Shown here: positions 8,382 to 16,672 of the stretch, one piece after another | Position numbering within the stretch: the first letter of the stretch is position 1 | Layout of the letters: each line of letters opens with the position of its first letter | Source of the DNA: Nonomuraea helvata | GTDB lineage: Bacteria > Actinomycetota > Actinomycetes > Streptosporangiales > Streptosporangiaceae | Assembly: GCF_039535785.1 (NCBI RefSeq) | Contig: NZ_BAAAXV010000009.1 | Span: 2,976,001 to 3,040,000, forward strand | Reading direction: 5' to 3' | DNA: 64,000 nt | Made by a program: the position numbers and the translations under genes | Notes under the pieces: generated by a model | Told to the model about the DNA's origin: nothing | Databases searched by the model: none | Seen by the model: the letters and a program-made list of their open reading frames with translations, nothing else

Positions 8382-8428
8382 CGTTAACCGGTTAGCGTTT
8401 CGCCTCGAAAGTCGTTAACCCGTAAACG
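8382..8428. promoter_or_regulatory. Two MarR operator-like palindromes
   Basis: CGTTAACCGGTTAGCG at 8382-8397 is a palindrome with two mismatched positions around the perfect core TAACCGGTTA. CGTTAACCCGTAAACG at 8413-8428 is a weaker version sharing CGTTAACC. Centres are 31 bp (about three helical turns) apart in the region between a MarR gene and its divergent neighbour. Confidence 0.65.
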
Positions 8429-8442
8429 ATCTGGGGCTTCCC

Positions 8443-9306
8443 ATGCTACTCATCACCGGTGCCACCGGAAACGTCGGCCGCGAACTCGTCCACACACTCG
8501 ACGCGATGGGCGTCGCATTCCGGATCTTGGTCCGTGACCCGGCTCGCACCGCCGACCTGCCCGAACGCGCTGAACGCGGGCTCGGCAACCTGGACAAGGC
8601 TGAAACGCTCACACCCGCATTCGACGGCGTGGACAAGCTGTTCCTGCTCACACCGGGGATCGGGCTCGACCACACGGCCCACGCTCTGACCGCCGCCAAG
8701 GCCGCAGGCGTGCAGCACATCGTGCACCTGTCCTCGTTCAACGTCCTCGGCGACCCGATGCCCGCCATGGGGCGCTGGCACCATGAACGGGAGGAACTCA
8801 TCCGCGCCACGGGCATTACCGCCACGTTCCTACGACCCGGCGGCTTCATGACCAATGCCTTCGACTGGCTGCCCACCATCCGCGACGGGGGCTTCGTCCT
8901 CGACCCGGTCGGGCCTGGCCGGTACGCGCCGATCGATCCCGCGGACATCGCCGCCGTCGCCGCCCTCGCCCTCACCGAGGACGGTCACCAGGGCGAGGAG
9001 TACGTCATCACCGGAGAAGAACTGCTCACCATCGCCGAGCAGGTCCGGATCCTCGCCGCCGCGGCCGGCCGGGACATCGAGGTACGTACGGTGGCCACAC
9101 CAGCAGAGGCCGTCCGCTCCCGCTTCCCCAACGGAGCGCCTCCCGCGCTCGCTGACGCCATCATCGAGGGATTCACCCTCATGCGCGCAGACACCGTCGG
9201 GTTCCGTACGGACACCGTGCATCGACTGCTGGGGCGCAGACCGAAGACCTTCGCCGACTGGTGTGCTCGCAACGCCCATGCATTCCGGCTTCCCGCCACG
9301 GCCTGA
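8443..9306 (+). CDS. NmrA-like NAD(P)-binding reductase
   Basis: A 287-residue atypical short-chain dehydrogenase. It begins MLLITGATGNVGRELVHTL, the GxxGxxG NAD(P) loop of NmrA/HSCARG-type proteins, and keeps VHLSSFNVLGD and TFLRPGGFMTNAF, typical of this group. No canonical YxxxK catalytic pair is evident, so it may be a redox sensor or a quinone reductase-like enzyme. A paralogue is at 26527-27375. ATG 8443 follows GGGG. It is divergent from the MarR gene with palindromic sites between, and is likely its regulatory target. Confidence 0.88.
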   Translation: MLLITGATGNVGRELVHTLDAMGVAFRILVRDPARTADLPERAERGLGNLDKAETLTPAFDGVDKLFLLTPGIGLDHTAHALTAAKAAGVQHIVHLSSFNVLGDPMPAMGRWHHEREELIRATGITATFLRPGGFMTNAFDWLPTIRDGGFVLDPVGPGRYAPIDPADIAAVAALALTEDGHQGEEYVITGEELLTIAEQVRILAAAAGRDIEVRTVATPAEAVRSRFPNGAPPALADAIIEGFTLMRADTVGFRTDTVHRLLGRRPKTFADWCARNAHAFRLPATA

Positions 9307-9337
9307 CTGGTAGGAACATTTCCCTGCACCAGATGGG

Positions 9338-10213
9338 TCAGAGGCGGCGAGTGGTGGCGGGCAGGAGGAGCGGGGAGGCGAAGCGGCAGATCTCTTCGGC
9401 CGCGTCGAACTCCTGGGTGGTCGGTTCGGACCACTCGGGACTGACGGGCGCTCCAGGCCAGGCGTGGCCACCGCCGAGGACCGTCCAGGCCGCCACCTGG
9501 GTGCCGCCGACGCCGCCGACCATGGTCATACGGGTGGAGGACGCGGTGTCGTGGGTCTTTGCGGAGCCGGGCGGGCACCGGTCGATCGCCGTCCAGTGCT
9601 CTGCGGTCTCCTGGAGAGACAGCGTACGGCCGCGTAGTTCACCGTTCGGGCCCCGCCGCCGGGAGCTGCCGCCCTCGATGGGCGCGAGCCGGTCGGCCGT
9701 GCCGTGGATCAGCAACGCCGAGACGGCATAAGCCGGCCGCAGGTCACGCAGCGCGGCGGGCAGCGTGCCCGCGACGGCCGCCAGCACGGCCACCTGGTCA
9801 CCGGCCGTCAGGGCCAGCCGGTGGGCCATGAAGGCGCCATTGGAAGCGCCCGCCACCACGGTCCGATCCGGCGCGGTGCCGTACCGGTCGGCTGCGTGGT
9901 CGATCAGCGCCCGCAGGAACGCGACGTCATCCACCCCCGCCTCCTCCGCGCTGGTGACGCCCCGGCCGTCGGCCCAGCAGCCGCCGTGGCCATCGGGATA
10001 GGCGATCATCCAGCCCAGGGCCTCCGCCTGTTTGTCGAAGGTGGTCCACTCACGCATCATCCAGCCGCCGGCCTCCGGGTGGTTGCCGTGCAGCACCAGT
10101 ACGAGAGGCTGCGGACCGTCACCCGAGGCAACGCGCGGCAGCCGGATCGTGAAGCCGCGCACCCGCCCCCCGATCGTCAGCTCGCCGGTAATCGCGGCAC
10201 CGTCGTTCGTCAT
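9338..10213 (-). CDS. PHB-depolymerase/LpqC-type esterase
   Basis: A 291-residue alpha/beta hydrolase of the CE1-like polyhydroxybutyrate depolymerase family. The oxyanion segment VLVLHGNHPEAGGW comes first, the nucleophile elbow is GASNGAFMA (Ser), and the C-terminal His lies in GGGHAWPGA, a family signature. Relatives hydrolyse feruloyl, acetyl or hydroxyalkanoate esters and are often secreted, but this start (ATG 10213) gives no signal peptide, so it is likely cytoplasmic. A longer in-frame extension to 10324 has no ribosome site or secretion signal. It appears to be a single-gene unit. Confidence 0.85.
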   Translation of the reverse strand: MTNDGAAITGELTIGGRVRGFTIRLPRVASGDGPQPLVLVLHGNHPEAGGWMMREWTTFDKQAEALGWMIAYPDGHGGCWADGRGVTSAEEAGVDDVAFLRALIDHAADRYGTAPDRTVVAGASNGAFMAHRLALTAGDQVAVLAAVAGTLPAALRDLRPAYAVSALLIHGTADRLAPIEGGSSRRRGPNGELRGRTLSLQETAEHWTAIDRCPPGSAKTHDTASSTRMTMVGGVGGTQVAAWTVLGGGHAWPGAPVSPEWSEPTTQEFDAAEEICRFASPLLLPATTRRL

Positions 10214-10360
10214 ACTCCGACCCTGCCACCTCCTGCCCACGCATGTGTCACCGAAGAGCCCGACAGCAGCGCTCGACGGCACATCGCTGCCTGGTCGATG
10301 TTCCACCACCGCCGCGACGTGCATATTTCGCGACGGACGACGGAGAATCGCATCAAATCG

Positions 10361-11008
10361 TCAAGCGCCTGGTTCCGGGCCGGTCGAGTCTTCGAAGCCC
10401 TGGTCGGCAAGGATCTTGTCGATGCGAGCGCGATGCGCCTCCTCCCAGGCGTCGAGAGACTCGCCGGCCTCCTTGGCCAGCTTCGCCCTGGCCGCGGCGA
10501 GCACCTCGTCCCGGCGCGCCCTCGGCGTGACCACGATGCCCTCCTCGTCGGCCACCACGATGTCGCCGGCATTCACCCGCACGCCGCCACACCGCACCTG
10601 AACGTTGAGCGGCTCGACGGCCGACTTGGTCCCGGGGATGGGAATGATGCCTCTGGCGAAGACAGGAAAGCGCATCTGGCGCACTTCGCCCAGGTCACGG
10701 ATCACCCCGTCGGTGACGATGGCGGCGACTCCGCGACGTTGCGCGACGGCGCACACGTTCCCTCCGGCGAGCGCGAAGTCGACGTCGCCCGATTGGACGA
10801 CGATGATCGAACCAGGCTCCGCACGATGAATGGCGGCGTGCAGCATGAGGTTGTCCCCGGCCGGGCACCGGACGGTGAACGCCGGCCCGGCCACGCGCGG
10901 AATGTCGGACCACAGCGGGCGAACGCCGTAGTCCATGACCTGCTCGCGGCCGAGGATGTCGGCGAGCGTGGTGGAGGGTACGTTCCCGAACTCAGTGAAG
11001 TCGCTCAT
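10361..11008 (-). CDS. RraA-family protein (4-hydroxy-4-methyl-2-oxoglutarate aldolase-like)
   Basis: A 215-residue protein of the RraA/HMG-aldolase family. The fold is recognisable from STTLADILG near the start, the central GDNLMLHAAIHRAEPGSIIVV, and AAIVTDGVIRDLGEV, where the conserved Arg and Asp bind metal and pyruvate-like ligand in family members. Known members are either class II aldolases for 4-hydroxy-4-methyl-2-oxoglutarate or, in proteobacteria, inhibitors of RNase E. The aldolase role is more likely in an actinomycete. ATG 11008 is supported by AGGAAGAAG upstream. The CGNR gene on the same strand is 31 bp upstream, so the two may be co-transcribed. Confidence 0.85.
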   Translation of the reverse strand: MSDFTEFGNVPSTTLADILGREQVMDYGVRPLWSDIPRVAGPAFTVRCPAGDNLMLHAAIHRAEPGSIIVVQSGDVDFALAGGNVCAVAQRRGVAAIVTDGVIRDLGEVRQMRFPVFARGIIPIPGTKSAVEPLNVQVRCGGVRVNAGDIVVADEEGIVVTPRARRDEVLAAARAKLAKEAGESLDAWEEAHRARIDKILADQGFEDSTGPEPGA

Positions 11009-11039
11009 CTCTTCTTCCTGGCTTCTCGACGTGGAGCCG

Positions 11040-11642
11040 TCATCGTTCAGTCGTGGCGTTGTGGCGCTGGTAGTGGCGTGCAGCCCGGGCGCGGTTGCCG
11101 CATGACGGTTTGCACCACTCCTGCCGCCCGTGGCTCTTGACGAAGTAGCGTACGCAGCGCGGTGCGTTGCAGGCCCGCAACTGCTCACGCTGCGGACCGC
11201 TCAGGAAGTCGATGGCGGCCCGCGCCAGGGCTGCGATCAGCCGGATGCTCGCGTCGCGTTCGTCCGACAACACTCCCGTACGGGGTGTCCCGCCCGCGGG
11301 CCAGTCAAGTTGCGGAACGATGGCTTCACGGGCGGCCGCCGCGTTGAGGTGCGCCAATGCCTGCTCCACAGGCATCAGCCGGTGGGCGTCGGCCCGGCTC
11401 GGCGGGGCGGGGCTGACCGCCTGCGCGAACAGCGCCCGTACGGCCCGGCGCAGCTCGACGATCTCGCTCCTCAGCCTCTCGTCCATCGAGACCCCTGCGA
11501 CGTCGACGTGGGTGCCCAGCAGGTCGGCCTGCTGGTGGATCCAGCGGGCCATGCCCTGCGTCGTTGCCAGATCGTCGGCGACACCGCCGTCGCCGTCGTG
11601 GCGAATCGTGCTCGCCAGTTCCAGGGCGGGCCAGCGCTCCAC
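11040..11642 (-). CDS. CGNR zinc-finger transcriptional regulator (ABATE domain)
   Basis: A 200-residue protein with the C-terminal CGNR zinc finger: CNAPRCVRYFVKSHGRQEWC then SCGNRARAARHYQRH (about 155-195), with four cysteines to hold zinc and a basic helix for DNA. The N-terminal part is the ABATE ligand-binding-like domain. These are probably small-molecule-responsive regulators. GTG 11642 has GAGG five nt upstream. It may regulate the adjacent RraA gene downstream or the divergent phosphoesterase gene at 11724. Confidence 0.88.
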   Translation of the reverse strand: MERWPALELASTIRHDGDGGVADDLATTQGMARWIHQQADLLGTHVDVAGVSMDERLRSEIVELRRAVRALFAQAVSPAPPSRADAHRLMPVEQALAHLNAAAAREAIVPQLDWPAGGTPRTGVLSDERDASIRLIAALARAAIDFLSGPQREQLRACNAPRCVRYFVKSHGRQEWCKPSCGNRARAARHYQRHNATTER

Positions 11643-11723
11643 TTGAACCTCGTCCTCTCCGTGCCCTATGGTCCCTAACGCTAAATCTCATTTAACCATT
11701 AGACGCTGGTGGAGGATCACACC

Positions 11724-12473
11724 ATGACGTTGCTGCTGGCCCAGATCAGCGACCTGCACCTCGATGGCACCGCCCGGGCGACCCGGCGCGCCACCCAGGT
11801 CATGGACTACCTGCGGGCCCTGCCCCGCCCGGTCGACGTCCTGCTCGTCACCGGGGACATCGCCGATCACGGAGAGGAGGCCGAGTACGAGCAGGCCGCC
11901 CAGATCCTGGCCGCCCCCTTCCCTGTGCTCACCTGCCCCGGCAATCACGACGTCCGCCCCGCGTACCGCAAGGCACTGCTGCGGCAGCCACCCGGCCCCG
12001 GCCCCGTCAACCAGGTGCACCACATCGCCGGCACCGCCATCCTCATGTGCGACGCCACCATCCCCGGCCACGACGAGGGCCGCCTCGACGCCGAAACCCT
12101 CGACTGGATGCGCGCCACTCTCGACGGGCTCGCCCCGGACACGCCCGCGCTGATCGCCTTCCACCAACCGCCCGTCGAACTCCACCACCCGTTGCCCGAC
12201 TCCGGGCGGCTGGAGTCGCCCGGCGACCTGGCCGCGCTGCTCGACGCTCACCCGCAGGTCGTCGCCGTACTCACCGGTCACGCTCACACCGCGGCCGCGT
12301 CCACCTTCGCCGGCCGCCCCTTGATCGTCGCACCGGCCGTCACGTGGACCCTGCGCCTGCCGTGGGAGGGCGACCAGCCCGCCGACCGCGAACAGCCGCC
12401 CGGCCTCGCCTTCCACATCCTGGACGACGACCGCCGCCTGACCACCCACTACCGCGTCGTGCTCCAGGCATGA
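11724..12473 (+). CDS. Calcineurin-like metallophosphoesterase (CpdA type)
   Basis: A 249-residue cytoplasmic phosphodiesterase. All metal-binding motifs are present in order: DLHLD near 10-14, GDIADHG near 41-47, GNHDVRP near 73-79, AFHQPP and GHAHTA near 180-185. These match class III cyclic-nucleotide phosphodiesterases such as CpdA, and the substrate may be cAMP or another phosphodiester. ATG 11724 follows GGAGG by 9 nt. Its stop overlaps the next start (ATGA), so it is translationally coupled to a LysE exporter. Confidence 0.88.
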   Translation: MTLLLAQISDLHLDGTARATRRATQVMDYLRALPRPVDVLLVTGDIADHGEEAEYEQAAQILAAPFPVLTCPGNHDVRPAYRKALLRQPPGPGPVNQVHHIAGTAILMCDATIPGHDEGRLDAETLDWMRATLDGLAPDTPALIAFHQPPVELHHPLPDSGRLESPGDLAALLDAHPQVVAVLTGHAHTAAASTFAGRPLIVAPAVTWTLRLPWEGDQPADREQPPGLAFHILDDDRRLTTHYRVVLQA

Positions 12474-13090
12474 TCCACCCGTACGCGGTCGCCGCATTTC
12501 TGCTGGCGGTCCTGCCCGTCATCGCCACCCCGGGCGCCAGTCTGACCCTGCTGATCCAGCACGTCACAGCCGGCGGCCGCCGCCAGGCGCTACCGGTCAT
12601 CCTCGGCACGGTCAGCGGTCTGTACGCCCACGCGGCCCTGGCCATCGCCGGCCTGTCGGCGCTGGTCATGCGCTCCAGCCAGGCCTTCACCGCCGTCAAA
12701 CTCATCGGCGCGGCCTACCTCATCGGCCTGGGCCTGTGGACCTGGCGCTCCACCACCCTCCTCCCTCCTCCCATGCCGGCGGAGCGGCCGAAGCAGACCG
12801 GTTCCGTCTACGCCCAAGCCCTGCTCGCGAACGTGCTCAACCCGAAGGCGGCCTCCATCTACCTGACCCTGGTACCGCAGTTCATCGTGCCCGGCCGTCC
12901 CTTCGGCGGACAGATCCTCACCCTGGCCACCGCCCATGCCCTGCTGATGGCGGTGTGGCTGCTGACCTGGACGGTGCTGATTCACCAGGGCGCGCACATC
13001 GTGCACAAGGCCCGCTTCAAGCGAGTGGTGGGCAAGGTGACGGCGGTGGTGCTCGTCGTCCTCGGCGTCCGGGCCGCCGCCACGACGTAG
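12470..13090 (+). CDS. LysE/RhtB-family amino-acid exporter
   Basis: A 206-residue inner-membrane protein with about six hydrophobic helices. ATPGASLTLLIQHVTAGGRRQAL matches the LysE family N-terminal signature, with NVLNPKAASIYLTLVPQF in the middle, another conserved feature. Such permeases export amino acids or homoserine lactone-like compounds. The start ATG overlaps the phosphoesterase stop by four bases, so the two are one operon; the functional link between them is not obvious. A second LysE protein is at 32351-32971. Confidence 0.88.
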   Translation: MIHPYAVAAFLLAVLPVIATPGASLTLLIQHVTAGGRRQALPVILGTVSGLYAHAALAIAGLSALVMRSSQAFTAVKLIGAAYLIGLGLWTWRSTTLLPPPMPAERPKQTGSVYAQALLANVLNPKAASIYLTLVPQFIVPGRPFGGQILTLATAHALLMAVWLLTWTVLIHQGAHIVHKARFKRVVGKVTAVVLVVLGVRAAATT

Positions 13091-13138
13091 GCGACGTCGC
13101 GATCGGCGGCATCGGCGCAACCCCCGTGCTGTGCCTGG

Positions 13139-14062
13139 CTATCGCGTGGGTCGGCGTGCCTGCCTTACTTCGCGGTCGATCGCCCAGGCGTCCGCCACCG
13201 GGCCCACGTGCCCGAGCTTGTCGGGGTTGATCACCGCGCGGATCGTCTGGATCTGCCCGTCGAGTACGTCGAGCGTCAGGGTGTGGAGCACCTTGCCGTC
13301 CCGGTCGCGGAAGATCGCGCCCGGCTGGCCATTGACCTCGTGCGACTCGCCAGTCACACCGATCAGGGCCATCCGAGGGAAGACGGAGGCGAGCAGGCGG
13401 GCCACGTTCTGGGCGCCGAGGACGGCCTTGGCCAGGCTCGGGGCCTTGCCGCCGCTGTCGCTGACCATCGAAACATCGGCAGCCAGCAGGGTCTGCAGAC
13501 CGGCGACATCGCCTTCGCGGAGGGCGTCGAAGAACCGCGACGCCAGTTCTTCTCGCTCTTTGCGGTCCGCCTCGAAGCGGGGCCTGCCTGCGGCCATATG
13601 GCGCCGCGCCCGTACCACCAGCTGGCGGCACGCCGCCTCCGAGCGCCCCACGGCCGACGCGATCTCGGGGAAACCGAAGTCGAACACCTCCCGCAGCACG
13701 AAGACCGCCCGCTCGAGCGGGGACAGCCGCTCCAGCAGCACCAAGGCCGCCATCGACAACGAGTCGGCCAGCTCCGCCGACCGCTCCGGGTCCTGGTAAG
13801 GGTCGGCGAGCAGCGGCTCGGGGAGCCACGGCCCGACGTACTCCTCCCGCCGGACGCGGGCCGAGCGCAGCACGTCGATCGAGATCCGGGTCACCGTGGC
13901 CGACAGGAACGCCTTGGCCGACCTGGGCTCGGTCGGGGTGGCCTCGAAGCGCAGCCAGGTCTCCTGGACCGCGTCCTCGGCCTCGCTCACGCTGCCCAGG
14001 ATCCGGTAGGCGATCGAGAACAGCAGCGACCGCAGCTCCTCGAACTGCTCGGCCCTGCTCAC
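13139..14062 (-). CDS. ECF41-type RNA polymerase sigma factor with SnoaL-like C-terminal domain
   Basis: A 307-residue sigma factor. Region 2 (LLFSIAYRILGSVSEAEDAVQETWL) and region 4 (LSPLERAVFVLREVFDFGFPEIASAVG, then ACRQLVVRARRHM) are complete. A SnoaL/NTF2-like C-terminal domain of about 120 residues follows, holding DSGGK and NPDK motifs that match the DGGGK and NPDKL motifs of group ECF41, where the extension controls activity in place of an anti-sigma factor. GTG 14062 has AAGGAGGAG 8 nt upstream. Its start overlaps the stop of the epimerase gene (GTGA). ECF41 factors are typically next to a carboxymuconolactone decarboxylase, oxidoreductase or epimerase gene, as here. Confidence 0.92.
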   Translation of the reverse strand: MSRAEQFEELRSLLFSIAYRILGSVSEAEDAVQETWLRFEATPTEPRSAKAFLSATVTRISIDVLRSARVRREEYVGPWLPEPLLADPYQDPERSAELADSLSMAALVLLERLSPLERAVFVLREVFDFGFPEIASAVGRSEAACRQLVVRARRHMAAGRPRFEADRKEREELASRFFDALREGDVAGLQTLLAADVSMVSDSGGKAPSLAKAVLGAQNVARLLASVFPRMALIGVTGESHEVNGQPGAIFRDRDGKVLHTLTLDVLDGQIQTIRAVINPDKLGHVGPVADAWAIDREVRQARRPTR

Positions 14063-14991
14063 GCCAGCTCCTCCTTGAAACCCTGCCGCCACGACGGGTA
14101 GCGCAGCTGCCAGCCGAGCTCCCGCTTGGCCTTGGCGTTGGAGAAGCCGCGCCCCTCGGTCATCATCGTCACCGCCACCGGCCCGGCCAGCAGCCGGGCC
14201 AGCCAGGCAGGCAGTCGCTTCGGCCGTTTCGCTCCCGCGCACTCCGCCAGATACGGCAGCCATTCGCCGGCCGGGGCCGGTTCGTCGTCCACGATGTTGA
14301 ACACCCCTCTGGCCCTCCGCTCCACCGCCAGGACCGTAGCACTCGCCGCGTCGTCCAGATGCACCCAGGAGGTGTAGCCGGTACCGTCCCCCACCAGTGG
14401 GAACTGCCGCTTGCGGATGAGCTCCACCTGGTCGTCGACGGCCCCCGGCCCGTACAGCGCGCCGTAGCGCAGGGCCGCACCGCCGGCCTCGACGACCACT
14501 TCCTCGACATGGCGGATCGCCGCCGCCCCTGCGCGCGCCGCCGTAGCCTCCTCCGGGTCCAGCGGGTCCTCCTCGGTCTTCACCCATCCGCCCTGCCGGA
14601 TGCCGTTCCATGAGGCGTGGCTCTGTGCGACGACGTGGGAGACCCCGGCGGCCTCGGCGGCGGCCAGCAGATGGTCCGTGCCCTCCGTGCGCAGCCGGTT
14701 GGTCCGGGCGAACCACCGGTCGATGTGCCTCATGTCGGGCTTGCCCGCGTGCGCCATCGAAATCGCGGTCATCTGATGCACGATCGCGTCCGGCCGAGCC
14801 GTGGCCACCGCCTCACCGACCGACATCGCATCCAGTCCGTCCATCACCACCCCCTCCGCGCCCAAGTCCGCCAGCAACCCCAACTTGCCCGCGCTCGTCG
14901 TGGTGGCCGTTACCTGGTGACCTCGCGCCAGGAGCTGCGACACCAGCCGCTGCCCCAGAGTCCCGCTCCCGCCTGCCACGAACACCCGCAT
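14059..14991 (-). CDS. NAD-dependent epimerase/reductase, ECF41 partner
   Basis: A 310-residue extended short-chain dehydrogenase. The cofactor loop is VFVAGGSGTLGQRL at the N-terminus, with LRYGALYGPGAVDDQV in the middle and FNIVDDEPAPAGEWLPYLAE near the C-terminus, characteristic of NAD-dependent epimerase-like proteins in ECF41 loci. The usual YxxxK pair is not obvious, so the reaction is uncertain. Start ATG 14991 is 10 nt from GGAG; ATG 14997 is an alternative. A candidate ECF41 promoter reads into it from 15060-15033. It precedes and overlaps the sigma gene, which is therefore probably autoregulated. Confidence 0.85.
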   Translation of the reverse strand: MRVFVAGGSGTLGQRLVSQLLARGHQVTATTTSAGKLGLLADLGAEGVVMDGLDAMSVGEAVATARPDAIVHQMTAISMAHAGKPDMRHIDRWFARTNRLRTEGTDHLLAAAEAAGVSHVVAQSHASWNGIRQGGWVKTEEDPLDPEEATAARAGAAAIRHVEEVVVEAGGAALRYGALYGPGAVDDQVELIRKRQFPLVGDGTGYTSWVHLDDAASATVLAVERRARGVFNIVDDEPAPAGEWLPYLAECAGAKRPKRLPAWLARLLAGPVAVTMMTEGRGFSNAKAKRELGWQLRYPSWRQGFKEELA

Positions 14992-15032
14992 GATCATCAA
15001 TCTCCTTGGCCGAGGATTGCCTGCACCCTCTG

Positions 15033-15060
15033 GACGAGACAGCAACCCCCGCCAGTGACA
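15033..15060 (-). promoter_or_regulatory. Candidate ECF41 promoter for the epimerase-sigma operon
   Basis: Reading leftward, TGTCACT (15060-15054) is followed after 17 bp by CGTC (15036-15033). The ECF41 consensus I recall is TGTCACA with CGTC. The surrounding bases (a G-rich spacer ending TGTCT and AGAGGG after the -10) match the opposing promoter at 15113-15139, supporting a shared sigma factor. Confidence 0.6.
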
Positions 15061-15112
15061 TCTCCGAACGCCCGCGCCCGTCCGGCCCCCTGCTGTGAGA
15101 GCCGTCACACCG

Positions 15113-15139
15113 TGTCACAGCTCGGCGGGGTGTCTCGTC
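15113..15139 (+). promoter_or_regulatory. Candidate ECF41 promoter for the SDR gene
   Basis: TGTCACA at 15113-15119 and CGTC at 15136-15139 are spaced by 16 bp, an exact match to the recalled ECF41 consensus. The -10 is only 9 bp before the SDR start codon, so the transcript would have almost no leader. Confidence 0.7.
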
Positions 15140-15148
15140 TTAGAGGGC

Positions 15149-15892
15149 ATGACGAACTCGGAACAGACCTCGGTGCTGATCACCGGCGGCAACAAGGGAC
15201 TCGGTTTTGAGACGGCCCGGCGGCTCGGGGAGCAGGGCTGGACGATCTTCCTCGGCTCGCGCGACGAAGAGCGAGGACGGGCGGCCGCCGCCAAGCTGGC
15301 CGACGGTGGCGCGAACGTGGTCATGGTCCCGCTGGACGTGACCTCGGACGAGTCGGTTGCGGATGCCGTACGGCTCGTCCGCAAGCACGCCGACCGGCTG
15401 GACGTCCTGATCAACAACGCCGGCGCGCCGGGGAGGGTCGTCACGCCTGCGGACGCGACGGCCGGCGAAGTTCATTCCGTCTACGACACCAACGTGTACG
15501 GGCCGGTCAGGGTCACGCACGCCTTCCTCCCCCTGCTGCAGGCGGCGGACAATCCGCGGGTGGTGATGGTGTCCAGCGGCGGCGGTTCGTTCGCGGTCGT
15601 GACCGACCCGGACCAGCCCGTCTCGAAAATGCACGAGCTCGCCTACAGCTCGTCGAAGGCGGCGCTGAACATGATCACCGTCCGGTACGCCCAGGCGCTC
15701 CCACAGATCAAATTCAACCTGGTCACTCCCGGAGAAGTCGCCAACCGCAAGTTCACCGCCACCGACATGAACCACCACACCGGCCAGCTGACGGTCACCG
15801 AGGGCACCGACCCGATCGTCAAACTCGCGATGCTCGACGCCGACGGGCCGACCGGGATCTTCATTGATCGTCTTGGCCCCGTCGACTGGTGA
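15149..15892 (+). CDS. Short-chain dehydrogenase/reductase
   Basis: A 247-residue classical SDR. TGGNKGLGFETARRL is the TGxxxGxG cofactor loop, LINNAGAP the NNAG motif, MVSSGGGS the catalytic-Ser strand and YSSSKAAL the YxxxK pair, so it is probably an active NAD(P)H oxidoreductase. The substrate is unknown. The start ATG at 15149 is only 9 bp after a candidate ECF41 -10 box, implying a nearly leaderless message and co-regulation with the divergent epimerase-sigma operon. Confidence 0.92.
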   Translation: MTNSEQTSVLITGGNKGLGFETARRLGEQGWTIFLGSRDEERGRAAAAKLADGGANVVMVPLDVTSDESVADAVRLVRKHADRLDVLINNAGAPGRVVTPADATAGEVHSVYDTNVYGPVRVTHAFLPLLQAADNPRVVMVSSGGGSFAVVTDPDQPVSKMHELAYSSSKAALNMITVRYAQALPQIKFNLVTPGEVANRKFTATDMNHHTGQLTVTEGTDPIVKLAMLDADGPTGIFIDRLGPVDW

Positions 15893-15925
15893 CCGACGCG
15901 GCGGGGTCGGCGCTGTCGGGGCAGG

Positions 15926-16630
15926 CTATCGGCCCGTGAACAGGTAGTTGCGCCGCCGCGTGCTCACCTTCTCCGTCCGGCTCCAGCGCGCGTGGAGCCA
16001 GACGTGCATGTCATAGCCGCGCTCGATCAGCGAGCTCGCGACATCGGCGGCGGCGCGGCCGTACCTCTCGAGGCGGCGGTCCTCGATCTCCAGCAGCAGG
16101 GTGGGCCGGTGCTGCGCGAGCGTCCACTCGGCGCCCTTGAGCACCTCCGCCTCGAACCCCTCCACGGCCATCCTCACGAAGTCCACCCGGGAGATCTCGC
16201 GCAGCTCGCACACGCGATCGACGGTGTAGATGGGCACCTCCAGCGTCCTGGTGGCGGGGTGCTTCAGGCCCTCCTGAACGTGAGCCCGGCCGTGGATCGG
16301 CAGGCCGAAGCGGTACGGCAGCGTCAGCCGCCGCCAGCCGGTGGATGAGCCGATTGCTGCGTTGGTGACCTGTATGTTCCGCGCGCCGGCCGCGCGCCGC
16401 CCCGTCTCCAGGATCCGGTACGGCGCCGGCAGCGGCTCGAAGCTGTGCACCCGCCCGGCCGGACCGGCGAGCCTGGCCAGGGGATAGGTGTACATCCCGT
16501 ACGCGGCCCCGATGTCGAAGCAGACCGCCCCGGGCCGTACGAACTCTGCCAGCCCGAGCAGCTCCGGCTCGCTGAGCGACACCGTCGCCGCCGCTCTGAG
16601 CAGCGCAGCCGCGGCTCCCAATCTCTTCAT
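15926..16630 (-). CDS. FkbM-family SAM-dependent methyltransferase
   Basis: A 234-residue protein. The SAM-binding strand is AVCFDIGAAYGMYTYPLARL, and HSFEPLPAPYRILE is the second FkbM signature. These enzymes O-methylate sugars or natural products. The third signature is usually DxVKxDVEGxE; here it reads VDFVRMAVEGFEAEVLKGAE, so the usual Asp is Ala. This may reduce activity. It converges on the SDR gene, with only a short gap, and a two-component system lies on the same strand upstream of it (16673-18501), 42 bp away. Confidence 0.82.
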   Translation of the reverse strand: MKRLGAAAALLRAAATVSLSEPELLGLAEFVRPGAVCFDIGAAYGMYTYPLARLAGPAGRVHSFEPLPAPYRILETGRRAAGARNIQVTNAAIGSSTGWRRLTLPYRFGLPIHGRAHVQEGLKHPATRTLEVPIYTVDRVCELREISRVDFVRMAVEGFEAEVLKGAEWTLAQHRPTLLLEIEDRRLERYGRAAADVASSLIERGYDMHVWLHARWSRTEKVSTRRRNYLFTGR

Positions 16631-16672
16631 GCCGGCGACCGTAGACGGAGTGCGGGCGGCGGCGGATCCCCC

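Noticed and set aside
12047..12469. Long frame before the LysE exporter
   Set aside because: It is an Arg/Pro-rich shadow of the phosphoesterase gene; the exporter starts at the ATGA overlap at 12470.
14063..14716. N-terminal extension of the ECF41 sigma frame
   Set aside because: It is Arg/Gly-rich antisense-like translation of the epimerase gene; AAGGAGGAG marks GTG 14062 as the start.
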